Assembly: GCF_002865645.1 (NCBI RefSeq)
Contig: NW_020194664.1
Location: 120,104-184,103, forward strand
Direction of reading: 5' to 3'
Source: Hyaloscypha bicolor E
Taxonomy: Eukaryota; Ascomycota; Leotiomycetes; Helotiales; Hyaloscyphaceae
Length of the DNA: 64,000 nt
The position numbers and the translations under genes are program-made. Position 1 is the first letter of the stretch. Every line of letters starts with the position of its first letter. The notes beneath the pieces were generated by a model. That model was not told where the DNA came from. It saw only the letters and a list, made by a program, of their open reading frames with translations, and did no database searches. This document shows positions 49,740-62,403 of this stretch, in pieces.

Positions 49740-52700
49740 TTATTAAAATCAGTATAACTAAGAATAAGTATATACTAATATCGGATTTAAACTTATTATT
49801 TATAGAAGCTCCTAAAATACTATAGTTTTAGGAAAGTAATATTTTTATATTCTTGAAATAATATATAAATATATATAAGAACTATTATATTTCTAATAAT
49901 ACTAAAAAAGAAAGAATTATTTATTATATTTCTTCTATTTATAAGAATTAGATTAAGGCTATACTAGAGTATTATACTAATAACCCAGGAAATTACTAGA
50001 AGGCCAAATTCTTTAAGGCCTTACTAAAAGAATTCCGAGAATATAACTAGAAAATACTTAAAATTAGCTATAACTTTCTTAATTAGATTATTATATAAGT
50101 CCAGAATAAAGGAATTTCTTCTAAGTCTTATATTAATATATTTAATAAAGTATTAAAAAGGTTATTAAAAAGAAAAGAAATAAAAGAAATTATTTAGTAC
50201 TAAGAATTTATAAGAGAATTATCTATTCTAGTAAGAGATTATATTCTTAAGGATATTAACTTTAAGCCTATAGATATTTCTACTTATAAATATAGTAAGA
50301 TATATAAGAAAATAATAATATTTTATTAGTATAAAAAAAAGAAATATTATTTTAATATTACTAATAACCTAGATATATCTAGACTTAAATAAGAATACTT
50401 GAATATAATAGTTTATAATATAGTTTCTAAGCCAGAAAATAATTATTTTTTACTAGTTCTATTTATTATACTTCCTAAAGGTGCTATAGATATAAATAAG
50501 AAAAGAACCTAACCTATAACTAATTATATAAAACCTACTAAAAATAGTAAACCTAAGGAAAATAATATTAACTAGCTAATAAGAAATCTAGAAAAACTAT
50601 CTATTACTATTATAACTTAAAAGAACTTATAGAAATAATTTAATATAACTACTATTATAATTCGAGAAAATATCTATAGCCTATTTATATAATCTAGCTA
50701 ACTATAGTAAATATAATAGTATTAATAGCCTAGTAAATATAATTCGGGTCTTTAAAAAGAATATACTAGAAGTTATAGTAAAGGTTATAGAGAATACTAT
50801 AGTAGCTATAATAATTAAACTAGAATAAGTAAAAGATCTAGATAATTATATTCTAGAGAAAATTAGTCTTAAGTATAATTAGAAAATATTACTTAAGCTA
50901 ATATAGCCTATAGTATAGATCTAGAACTAAGAGAACGAATTTACTATAAGTACTATAAGAGAAATAAAAATAATAATATTAATTCAGAATATATTTATAT
51001 CTTTTAGTTCTATTACTTATTAATAAAAGAGCTTATAAATCGTAAATATATTTACTAATTTAATAGAAAATAATATAAAAAGCTATTTAAGCCTAAATAA
51101 GAAAGCATTTCCTTTTTTCTTACTAGTAAGTACTAGTAGTTTAACTAAATTATTTCCTAAGTTCGAGGAAAAGAAATTAATTATAACTTAAATATTTGAC
51201 CTAAAAATATCTAGAAATTAATAGGAAATATCTAGTTTACTAGGCAAAAAAGAAAAAAGAAAACTAGCTAACCGGGATTTATATATAGAAATAAATAAGT
51301 TATATCTAGAGAATCTAAATAGCTACTTTACCTTAAAGGAAATTATATTAGAATTACTAATACTTTAGGTTCTGGAATTAATAAATAATATTAGAAATTA
51401 GCTATAAATAATATTTTTATTAATATTATAACGGGTTCCTTATTAAAAAAAAAAAGAAAAAAGAAATAGAAATAGCTAAAGAGATTTTCTAAAAATAAGC
51501 TAAAATAAAAAAAAAGCTACTTTATATAAGAGACTAGAAAAATATTACTTTAAAAAGTAATAAATAAGGAAATAGCCTAGCTAAAGATATAGATATTAAT
51601 ACTTCCGGAAATAAATAAGCTAAATTAGGAACCTAGTATATTCTTAACTATAATAAATATAGGATTTCTAAAGTTAATAATATTTTAATAAAACTATTAA
51701 AGAAAATAATTATTTTATTTCTAAGAATTTAGAAAGAAACGAAAATACTTATTAATATCTTAAAGATATTAGATCTAGCTCTATATTTTAGAACTAATAA
51801 ATTAAGAATAATACTTTTTATTTTATTATCTTATAAATAGGAAATACTATTATATTAAGTATAATTAAATATATTAGAAGATTTATAGAACTAGTAGCTA
51901 TAGCTTATATAATAGATAGAATATTTAAGGAATTAGAAATACTAGCTTAGATATCTAATACTAATAGTATTAATATTTAGATATTACTAGCTTATAAATA
52001 TATTATATAATCTTTATATTTCTGATTTATATTTCGAGGACTTTAAGAAAGTATTAAATATAAAGAAATAATTAATATTAGGGCTAAAGTTAATATTTTT
52101 TCTAAAAAGATTTTTAGAAATATTAGTAAAATAGTATATAATATTATAGATTATTAAATATTTACTATTCCTAGAATAGAATTTGGATTTATAGAAATAA
52201 TAAAGCTTAGAGCTAAGGTTATAAATAAAGTAAAATACGAAAATATATTCTTTTTAATTAAAGAAACTCTAAAGATTCTATTTAGTTAATTATTTTTAAT
52301 AAAAATAAAAATAAATATTATATATAGAAGTAATAATTTATAGAATAGAAGATTTACTAATTTTAAAAATAACTAGAATACTTATATTATTATAATTATT
52401 TTACTTTTAAAAAATATCGGAAAATAAAAGAAAGTAATAGTTTAAGAATATTAAGCTTTTAGAATTAAGGAATTAAGTAATATAAAGTAGGAAACTAAAG
52501 GTAAAAAGGAAAAATAAAGTCTAATATTAGAAGAAATAGAAAAATACCGGAATTTCTTATAGATTTTTTTATTTTGGGTTTAGGAATTTAGGAAATTAAT
52601 AATATTTTTAGAGAAACTAAAGCAGAAAATACTTTAATTAGAATATTATTAAAAGTAGTTCCGGATTTAATAGAAAAATAAATAAAAAGAATATTAAATA

Positions 52701-55700
52701 AAGATATTTCTAAAAAAGAAATAGAATAGTATTTTCTAATAATAAAGAAATATATTTCCGAAGCTAAAAAATATAGAATTTAAGACTAGAAAGAATTCTG
52801 GAATATATAAAAGCTTAGGAAAAGTATATTAAAATACTAGATAAAAAGATATTCTTTATATCTAACTAGGAAAGAGCTAAATAGAAAGGTTATAAATTCC
52901 AGAAATTAGATAAAAAAAATACTAGAGAAAATAGCTATAATATTTAAAAAAAAAAATTTAATAATTATAGTTTATTTCTAGTTACGGGAATATATAAAAT
53001 AAAAAATAAGAAGATTTAACTAATAAATACTAATAATAGAACTAGAAAATACTTTAGGAAATATACTAAGAAATATAAGAATTACTTTTTACTAAAAATA
53101 TTAGCTATTTTAAGAAATTTATAACTTATTTTGGAATGTTTTAAATAATTAGATATTAGTAATTAGATCTAGAAAAAGAAACTAATTATATTCTAAGAAT
53201 TAATAATTAATTAAGAAAATATAATTATATTTAATTAGAAAGAAATAAGAAAAGTATATAAGAATATTAGCCTATCTATTCTAATTAAGACTATTAAGTA
53301 TAAAGCCTAATAAGAGAAGAATTTCCTATATTCTAAAGCTCTAATACTAGTAATAGTAAAAATATTATTAGAATACCTAAATTATAAAGTTCTTAAGAAA
53401 TTTAATAGATCTTACTAAAATCTATAGTTCTTAGTTATAAAAAAGGTTACTAGAACTTATAGACTAATTAATACTACTATAAAAATAAATTTAGTAACTT
53501 TATAAGATATTAATTAATTTCTATTTATTAATAAAATCTCGAAGAAATTTACTAGATATACTTATATTTTTCTAATTAATTTCTTTTCCAGATATAATTA
53601 ATTTATACTAGATACTTATAATAGAGATTTAACTATATTTATAATATCTCTAGGGCTATTAAAAATAACTATATTATCTTAAGAAGCTACTAATTCTATT
53701 ATATAATTTATATAAATTATTATAATTATTCTAGAGAATCTATTTCTTAAAATTATTATATTATTTATTAATAATATTAGAGTTAAGGAACTTTATATAG
53801 ACTATAATAAGTAGCTTATTTTATCTGAAATTTGGTGTTTTATATTTAAATATTTTTAAACCCTAGATATAATCTTAAATAGAGTTAAATAAGCTAGAGC
53901 TAATATTAGAGAAAAATTATAATTCTATTATAATAATATAGTTATTATTAGCTTTATTTATAAAGTACTTAAAAGAAGCCCTTTAAGCTCAGGAATTACT
54001 AAGATCTTAAATAGAAATATTATAATAGTATAACTAAAGGTAAGGTATTTATTAGAATTATTATTTACTATTATATTTGAATTAAAGGCTTTATAATTAT
54101 TACTAAACCTATTTATTACTTAATAAGGAAAGATATAATATAGAACTGAAATAATAAATAAAAGTAAGCTATATAAATTCTTTAAGAAAAGCTTATTATT
54201 ACTCTAATATTTTATAAGTTATATTATAATTTATTAGAAAGTTAGAAAATAATTATATTAGTAATAGATACTAGCCTAAATAAATAGGACAGAACTCTTA
54301 GTTAATATAATAATAAAGAGAAAAAGAAAGTTATATAATATAAGTCTAGAATCTAGAATAATACTAAATAGAAATATAATACTATTAAGAGAGAATACTA
54401 AAGGCTAGTAAAGTATTTATAGAAAATATAATTCTGGCTATATAAAGTTTACTTTATCCTTGAACTAGATACTAATATACTCGTTATATAGCTAAGTAAA
54501 GTAACTATAGATTTTTCTAGAGCTCTAGTTATTTACTAGCTAGTATGAATTTAATTATTTGACTTTAAAGTCAAGTATATTAAAGAAACCAAGTATATTA
54601 TTACTAATGAATTATTGAGATATTTATAATAAAAAAGTAATACTAAAGATAATAAGGATATTAATAAATAATTAGTAATAGAGCTTAATACTATTAGGAT
54701 AATACTTATTAAATAGAAAGTTTAGTTAAAGAAAGAAGTTCTGGTTTGGTTATATAATATTGTTTTAAGGAATCTAATTCCCAAGTTCTTTATTAGATAT
54801 TTAAATAATAGTATCTAGTTACTAGAAATTAATAATTAAAGCCTTACTATATCTAAAAGCGAATTAGTAATATTAAAAAATAATAAAATCCGGAAGTTAT
54901 ATAGTAAAAGCTATAGTCTTTTATATATAATCTCTAATAAAATAGTAAATAATAATACTAACTCTTATACTTTACTCAATAACCTAACTATTTTACTAGA
55001 TTTCTTAAATAATAGCTATTTCGAATAATACTAGAATATTATATAATATCTTATAATACTTTTTAGACTAGAAGAAATATCTAGAGTCGAGTTTTAAAAG
55101 TTAAGTAAAGAAGCTTTAAATTATAGTATAAGAAATTAATTATTATAGAGAATAATATCTAAAGTATACTTGCCTTAACTTATTATTAATAATTAAAAAT
55201 AAAGAGAAATTATTATTAAAGAGCTATATAATAAAATTAGGTTTACTAGAAAAGAAAATACTTTTTACTTAATAGCTAGTTATTATTACTAGAAAAGTTA
55301 CTATAATTATATATAAAAGTATATTAATATTTATAAGATCTATTAATATAAGAATAAAAGAAGATAAGAAGAAGCTTTATATCTAATAAAAGCTATATTT
55401 CTTTTTTATTACCTTAGGATTAATATAGTTAAATTACTAGATTATAAAAGATATAACTTATTAGTTATTACTAGAGATAACTTCTTAAGATAAGTTAAAG
55501 CTAGATCTTTAAAGAACCTAATTAGTAAGAAGATTACTAAGTTTATTTAGGAAGAAATTATTTATAAATATAATTTATTTAGGTAGCTTAAAATAAATAG
55601 TAGATCCGAATCTAAAGAAATAGTAATTTAGGAACTTAATAAGCTAGGAATTAATAGAATTATTATTTTGGCCTATAATTTTAAGAGAAATAATATAATT

Positions 55701-56900
55701 AAAAGAGAATATTAACTAATTATTTAAGTATTTATTTTATTTATAATAGGTAAAAAGAAGCCTTAAGTAAATTTACTATTATATATTTTATTTACTAAGC
55801 AAGTTACTATATATAGACTAACTAGATTTACTTTCTTTTATATGATTTATAATAAAGAAGCTATATTATTTATAAAAATACGCTTTTTAATCTAGAAAAT
55901 ACTTGAATAAAATAAAGTCTATAATAAAGAAATACTTCTAGAAATATATATAAAGCAAATATAAATAAGAAATAAAGATATTAAAGAAGCTAGAATAAAG
56001 AAAAATAGATAATACTAAGAGAAAAAGAAGTAATTTAATATTACTTATTAGATTTATTTAAAGCCTATTTCTAAAAAAAATCTGGTTCTTATATATAATA
56101 TTAAATTAATAGATTAAGACAAGTTAAGGAATATGAAACTACTATATTACTAGCTTAGCCCATATAAAATAAGATATATAGATTAATTAAAAAAAATACT
56201 ATATACTAGAAGAACTTAATAGTACTATATTTTAAAGAATATATATTAGGAATTAATTTAAATAGTTTATTAAAAGAAATAGATTCTAGTATTTCCCTAA
56301 AAATAAAGTTAATAATAAGTATATATTTATAAATAAATATTTTAAAATAAATATAGAACTAGAAAAGGAAATAGTTATAAAATATTATAAGTAAAATAGT
56401 ATTTAGGATATTAAGAAAGCTACTAGTATTATTATATATATTCTAGAATTACCGGAATTAAAGAAAGTAAAATATATCTCTTTTATAAAGAACTAGAAAG
56501 AAGTATCTAATAATAGAAGCTTTTCTTAATTTAAAATAAAGCTTATTACCTTTAATTTTTCCTTCTAATTATTATTTATAACTTTTAGAAAATATTATTA
56601 TTAAACTATTATTCTAGAAATCAAACGAGTTTTACTATTACTTATTTCTTATTATTATCTAATTACTATTACTAGATAGTATTCTTAATATATGAAAATC
56701 TATTACTAGATCTCGGGAATTAAATATAAAGTATTTCTTTTAGTATAAAAATAAATAGGAAATTAAAAGATTATTTTATAAACTCTTAATTCCGAATTAT
56801 AATAAAAATAAATAATTATATTTAGAGATAAAAAGAGAAAAGAAAAAGGAAAAGAGCTTTTTATATATGTTTTACTAAACTAGAAACTTTTTAGAAGCTT
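49740..56900 (+). pseudogene. gag-pol relic of gypsy copy B
   Basis: The gag-like part starts after 49,740. Reverse transcriptase is readable at about 53,440-53,970: TRTYRLIN, then DTCNRDLT, FIISLGLLKITIL, QFI, LFIN-NI in the YLDD position, and ANI-GEKL-FYYN. The RNase H linker follows. Integrase is at about 55,130-55,750: YYYNY and KVYINIYK, NLLVITRDN, ARSLKN, FI-EEIIYKYN, and RIIILAYN-KRNNIIKREY. These are the standard gypsy blocks in standard order. Stops at former Gln and Trp codons are everywhere. Confidence 0.8.
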
Positions 56901-58449
56901 TACTTGCCCTTTTAATTAGCTATTCTTGCGGCTTATATTAGTCTAAAGCTTAACTATAATATTTATAGATCTCGACTTTAATTTAAATTACTATTATAAG
57001 TTTCCTTATAATATTTAAATAAACTTCCTAATTAGAAGTTATATATAAACGGAATAGCTAAACTAGAAGCCCTATAAGAAAATAGGGAAATCTCATTAAA
57101 CCTAATAGTTATTTCTAAAGGTATTTAATAATATATAATTCTGGGAATTTTTTAAATATTAGATAAATTATATTTGTCTATTTAAAGCCTACCTTATACT
57201 AGAAAACCTACTTCTTCTCTTATATACTTATAGCTATATTTAAGGTATATATTATAGCTATTTTAAAAGTATATACTAAGGCTTAATTAGTATATTATAT
57301 ATTTCTATTTCTATAGAGAACTTCTTTTATATAAAACCCTTTCTCTAATTATAATATTATTTTATTACCAGAAACCGGTTATTTCTTTAAAAAACTAGTA
57401 TAGTTTACTAATTCTTGCTATTAATTTATTTCTTATTATTAAATATTATCTAAATAATTCCTATATTCTTAATACTAATTCGGAATACCTAATCTTTTTA
57501 TATTTTATATTAACTTTAATATTAACTATTTTAAACTTAATAATAGTACTATAAACTCTATTTATATTATTTTATAATTCTCTTTTTTATATACCCTAAT
57601 ACTTTTAGTATTATTTTTATAAATATAAATATTACTTTAAAGTCCTAACTAACTAAATAGTTTTATATTATATAAAGTCGATTTTAATAAGTACTAAATA
57701 AATATAATTAGCTTTCGGAAAAGATATAAATTAGTTTTAGAAAAAGTAATATTTTATTTTAAGTTATTTTTTAATTCTATTATTCTAACTTTTTTTTTAT
57801 TAATACTTACTTTATATTTTCCTTATATCTTTAGTATACTTATATATCTTACTTTTTATATATTTCCTATATTATTTCTCTTCTTTTATACTATTTTTTT
57901 TAAGTTAATAGAAATATCTCTAAATAAATAAGAAGTCGAGATATATTTATATTATGAAATTTTTATTATTTTCTTTTATATTTTAATACTTTAAATACTA
58001 TTACTATATTTATATTTCTATTATATTACTTTCTTATTTCTCTATTATTATTATTTAGTTTAATCTATCTTAATTATTTCCTTAATTATATTTTCTTAGA
58101 TATATATATTTATATTCTTTTCTATAATAAAAGCCTAACTCTATATTTTACTTTTTATAATTATTTCTAATTTATAACTATATTACCTTAAATATATCTA
58201 ATTATTATATCTACTTTTCTTATTATATATATTACTATTTTAGCTTTGTTTTCTTACTAGAAAAAAAGAAAAACTCGAATATATATAATATTTTTATATA
58301 ATTTAAAACTATTCTAATTTATTCTTTATTTTAGAATATATTTAAAAGAAATTCTTATAATCTCAAGAATCTTTAACTTTATAACTTATAACTATTATAC
58401 TAATAATACCTTTATAATTTATTAAGAATAATAAAATAGCCAAAATATA
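56901..58449. other. Non-coding-looking segment between gypsy pol and the extra 3' relic
   Basis: AT-rich, dense stops, no domain read. Collinear in inverted orientation with about 7,250-8,800 of copy A. Confidence 0.4.
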
Positions 58450-61250
58450 GATTTCTTAAGCTAGTAAAGTATAATAGCTAGTTCTTATAAGCCGTAATAT
58501 TATTAAAAGCCTATAGATTAATAGTATTAAAGTTTAGAGTATTAAAGAAGCTTAAATAGTTATAAAAGGCCTACTAATACTAGAAAAGATAGCTATAATT
58601 ACCGAATTTAATATAAATATCCTAGATAAGCTAAGTAATATATATAATAAGCTCTTAAAATAGAAGACCTTTATTAAAAACAGAATTAGACTAGAATTAA
58701 TTAAAGAGGAGCTAAAAGACTACTAAGCTAATAATAGAAAATTCGAGAATATTATTAAAGGCATTTCTAAAGGCAAATAAAAGAAGCTTAATAAGATTAA
58801 GGCTATAGTAAATAGTCTTAATATTAAGAATTAGAATAGAATTATACTATATAGTAAAGCTTTTAGTTAATATATTAATAATATTTATAATAATCTTAGT
58901 AAGAATATTTATAAAAAGTTATATTTTCTTTTTAAGATAAAAGCTTTAATATATAAAGCTATTTTAAAGTATATTAAGGATAAGAAGTATTAGAATACTA
59001 ATATATTTACTAAATTAGATATTACTAAAGTATTTAAGTATACTAAAGCTATTTCGGAATATAGAGAATTAAAGTTTAAATTATTATTAGCTAATAATCT
59101 TAAGGCTAGATAATATATTTTTAATACTTCCGGAATTCTAATTAAGGGAGTTTATAGTAATAAGCCTTTTCCTGCTTTCCTAGATAAGCCTAAAAAATAA
59201 GCCCTTATTATAATTTTAGCTTTAATATTACGATAAGGTAATGTTATAGTAGTAGTAAAGAGCTTGAATTGAGCTAAAGGCTATATACCGGGCTAAAAGT
59301 ACTAGCTATATACTAAGCCACGTATAGTAGCACTACGTAACTAGTGCCACGTAATATTTAATTTAACCGGATTTAGCTAAGAAAAATAGAACTAATTTAA
59401 TAAAGCCTAGTAAGAAAACTACTAGTAAGGCTAGTAGAACTAGTATAACTAGATAAGAAGAACCTAGTAAGAATAAAGAATAAGCTAAGCCTAAAACTTC
59501 TAATAAATAATAGAGATCTAAATATTAGACTAAGTATAAAGTTAGTAAAATAGAGGAAAGTAAAAAGGAACTCTTTATTCTAAAGAGAAAGATATTATCT
59601 AGAAAGACTCCTATAATTATACTTAGAATTAAGAAGTAAAAAACTAAAAGTATTAAGTTTAGAGAACTTAATAAAGGCATTTAGTATATCTATAAGATAC
59701 TAGCTAAATAGAAGTTAATACTTGCTTAATAAAATAAATATATCTTTAAAGAAATATATAATAGTATTTTAAGACTTATTTATAAATAAGAATATTATAG
59801 AATTAATAATAGATTCCTTAAAGCTCTCTATATAGTATATACTTAGTAACTTACTAATACTTTCTTTATTAATATATAAGAGATTAAGAATACTCTAAAG
59901 CTAGTTACTAAGATCTATAAAATTACTAAAGGCAAGAAGTATATTTCTATTATTTAAGTAAATAAGGAAATACGGGATTTCTTTTTGAGAACTAGGAAAT
60001 TAAGAAATATAAATACAAGTACTATATTTTTAATTAATTCTGCCCTAATTTATAGCTCTAGTTTAATACTATAGTTTCTATTCCTAAATCTAATATTACT
60101 AATCTAGGTATTAATAGCTATATTTATAAGAAGAATTACCTAAAATAGATTAAGAAGCTTAGTATTTAAGAGCTTTTAATAAAAGAAATAGAGATATTAT
60201 AGTTCTATTTCTAAAAAAAATAATATATTAATATATAAAGATCTTAGTAATAGCTATTTTATCTTAGTCTCTTAATTCTTAATAGCAGATCTATTAATAT
60301 GGCTTGGATTTTATAAGATATTAAGCAAGTATTTTATTTATCTAGTTACTTACTTTTAGCTAGCCTAATACTTTATTTCTAGAAATATTAATTATAATTA
60401 GTATAAAAGTAATACTAAAGATCTAGCTATTACTAAAGCTTTAAGTAACGAATTCTATTTTAGTAAAGAATATCGGAATATTAGCTATATTTTCCTTATA
60501 AACTATAAGAAGGCTATTATTTTTAGTAAGAAGTTCTTTAAAGATATTAATTACTTTTTTATTTCTAATAAATTTAAGCCGGAAATAGCTAAGGAAATAG
60601 GCAAGTATTTACTAAAAATAATAAGAGAAAAGACTCCGAGTATAGTTTATTTAACTAGATAAATAAATGTCTTTAGCTAGGTAATTTATAAGTCTAGAAT
60701 TATAAGAAAGTATTAATTCTCGAATAATATATAAGTTAAAGAATAGCTTAATAATAATTTACTACTTAATAGGCCTTTTGCTATAGTTCTAATAAGTTTA
60801 GTTACTATTAAGGATAGAATATATAAAAATAGAGTCTCTTATAAGATTATTAAAACCTCTTATCTAAAGCTTTCCCTTTTTATTAAAGGTTAATTTAAGA
60901 ATACTATAGATAATACGAAATTTAAAAAAGCTATCTATTTGAAATATATTAGTATAATTTATAATATGATTTACTATAATAAGCTTTCTTAATATCCTAT
61001 AATAAAGGCAGAAATTAAGTAATAATTAAAGGCAGATACTAATTAATATAGAGAACTATATCGGATTTAATATAAGAATATAGCTAAGCAAGTTCGGATT
61101 ATCTTTAAGCAAGTTTAAAAGTATAAAATAAGACTATTTAAGAGTAATAAGTTTTATTTTAGGTATATAAAAAAGAAATTAGATTAATTAATAAAGGAAA
61201 ATCCTAAATATTTTATTATTCGGACTCTAAATAGGATTTTTCTATTATTT
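58450..61250 (+). pseudogene. Unidentified extra coding relic downstream of gypsy pol
   Basis: With RIP-type stops ignored, one frame runs for several hundred codons, with a Lys/Glu/Asn-rich helical first part (for example LEKIAIITEFNINILDKL and KISKGKQKKLNKIK, about 58,560-58,800). Later strips such as EYRNISYIFLINYKKAII (about 60,470) and KTSYLKLSLFIKG (about 60,850) follow. The same region, inverted, exists in copy A at about 4,750-7,250, so it belongs to the element. No family was recognised. RIP has biased codons toward Ile, Leu, Lys and Asn, so composition alone is weak evidence. Confidence 0.4.
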
Positions 61251-61291
61251 TTAGTATTTAGGAAATAAGTATAAATAAATAGGAAATCAGA

Positions 61292-61587
61292 TATAATATA
61301 GTAGGTTATACTTATTAAAAATTATATTATTTTAGTAGTTTTAAGATTTAGGTTATATAGTAAAGATTATAGCCTTTTATATATAACTTATAGAAATTAT
61401 ATAAGAAAGCTAGTTTTTCTATAGACTTAGAGAATAATTCTTTATAAGTATTTAATTAATTAAGCTTTTATATATTATTTATATTTTACTATTTATACTT
61501 TTAATTTATTATTTTATTATTAAGTTACGTTTTATATTCTAGTATATTTTATATAGGTTTTTATCTTATTATAGTTTCCCTCCTATA
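61292..61587 (+). repeat. 3' LTR of gypsy copy B
   Basis: 296 bp, nearly collinear with the 5' LTR but with more transitions, and without a short TATATAT stretch near the TATA-like region. Confidence 0.85.
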
Positions 61588-62042
61588 ATATTTAGAGAAA
61601 TATATAAAGCTTTTAGTATATCTTATTACTTTCTAGCTATTTTAAGAAGTAATATATATTATAAGGCTCTCTAAATATATAAACTTATAATTATAGTATT
61701 TGCCTTAATATTCTTTATTTTTATATAATTACTAAAAGGCCCTAAAGCCTTAGAATTATTTCTATTTCTAGAGCTTTAAGCTACTAAATCTCTTATAAAA
61801 CCCGGTTTTATAATAGTTTCTATTTCTAGACTAATTATATTCTATTAGCTTTAACTAATTAAAAGCCTATATATCTAAATACTTTAGGGCCTATAATTGA
61901 GTTCTATAAGCCTAGTAATCCGGGGCTTTTCTATACTAAAGTTATTTTCTATAATATATTTCTAGGAAATATTTCTAATAAATATAAATAAGCTAATTTA
62001 GTAATTTATAATATATAAAAGTAGCTTTTAGTATTTATAATT
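61588..62042 (-). other. 5' internal fragment of the copia element
   Basis: Lies between gypsy copy B and the copia 5' LTR. By position it should contain the primer-binding region and gag start. No motif survives RIP. It is recognised only by structure. Confidence 0.5.
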
Positions 62043-62403
62043 TATTAAATTAGCTAAAGCTAGAGTTATATATTTATAATATAAATTAAGTAAAATATAC
62101 TAAATTAATTATTATTCTATAATAGTAAATAGCTTATATATATAGCTCTAAATTCCCTAAGTTATATATATTAAATTCTTATACTAGCTAAATTAATTAT
62201 AGCTATATAGAATATTCTAGCTATATAAAATATTCTAATTATATAAGATATTCTAGCTATATAAGATATTCTAATTATATAAGATATTTTAGTTATATAA
62301 GATATTTTAGCTAGATAAGATATTAAACTAATATATAGCTCTATAATATTCGGTTTCAGGGCTTACTAAGCTTATTAGAGGCTTTAGGCTTCTAATTTTA
62401 ATA
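62043..62403 (-). repeat. 5' LTR of the copia element
   Basis: 361 bp. Contains seven 18-bp units at 62,202-62,327, one more than the partner LTR, which accounts exactly for the 18-bp length difference. The terminus is mutated (TGTTGAAC to TATTAAAT), as expected from RIP. Confidence 0.85.

Larger units (their letters stand above)
48149..61587 (+). mobile_element. Ty3/gypsy retrotransposon copy B, about 13.1 kb, RIP-inactivated
   Basis: LTRs at 48,149-48,451 and 61,292-61,587 share start TATAATA(C/T)AG(C/T)AGG and end (C/T)CCTCCTATA; ancestral ends were probably TGTAAT...CTACA. The interior carries gypsy pol on the plus strand and is collinear with copy A. It is unusually long for a gypsy element because of about 4.4 kb between the integrase region and the 3' LTR. 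A solo LTR is inserted at 49,416. The element sits inside the copia internal region. Confidence 0.85.
44243..62403 (-). mobile_element. Ty1/copia retrotransposon, RIP-mutated, host of gypsy copy B
   Basis: LTRs lie at 44,243-44,585 (3') and 62,043-62,403 (5'), reading on the minus strand. Subtracting gypsy copy B leaves about 4.7 kb, the normal size for copia. Target duplication: the left flank CCTCC and right flank CTCTT both derive by C-to-T from the CCCCC found at this spot in Helitron copy 1. Pol relics are on the minus strand, left of the gypsy insertion. The 5' part (leader and probably gag) lies at 61,588-62,042. Confidence 0.85.
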
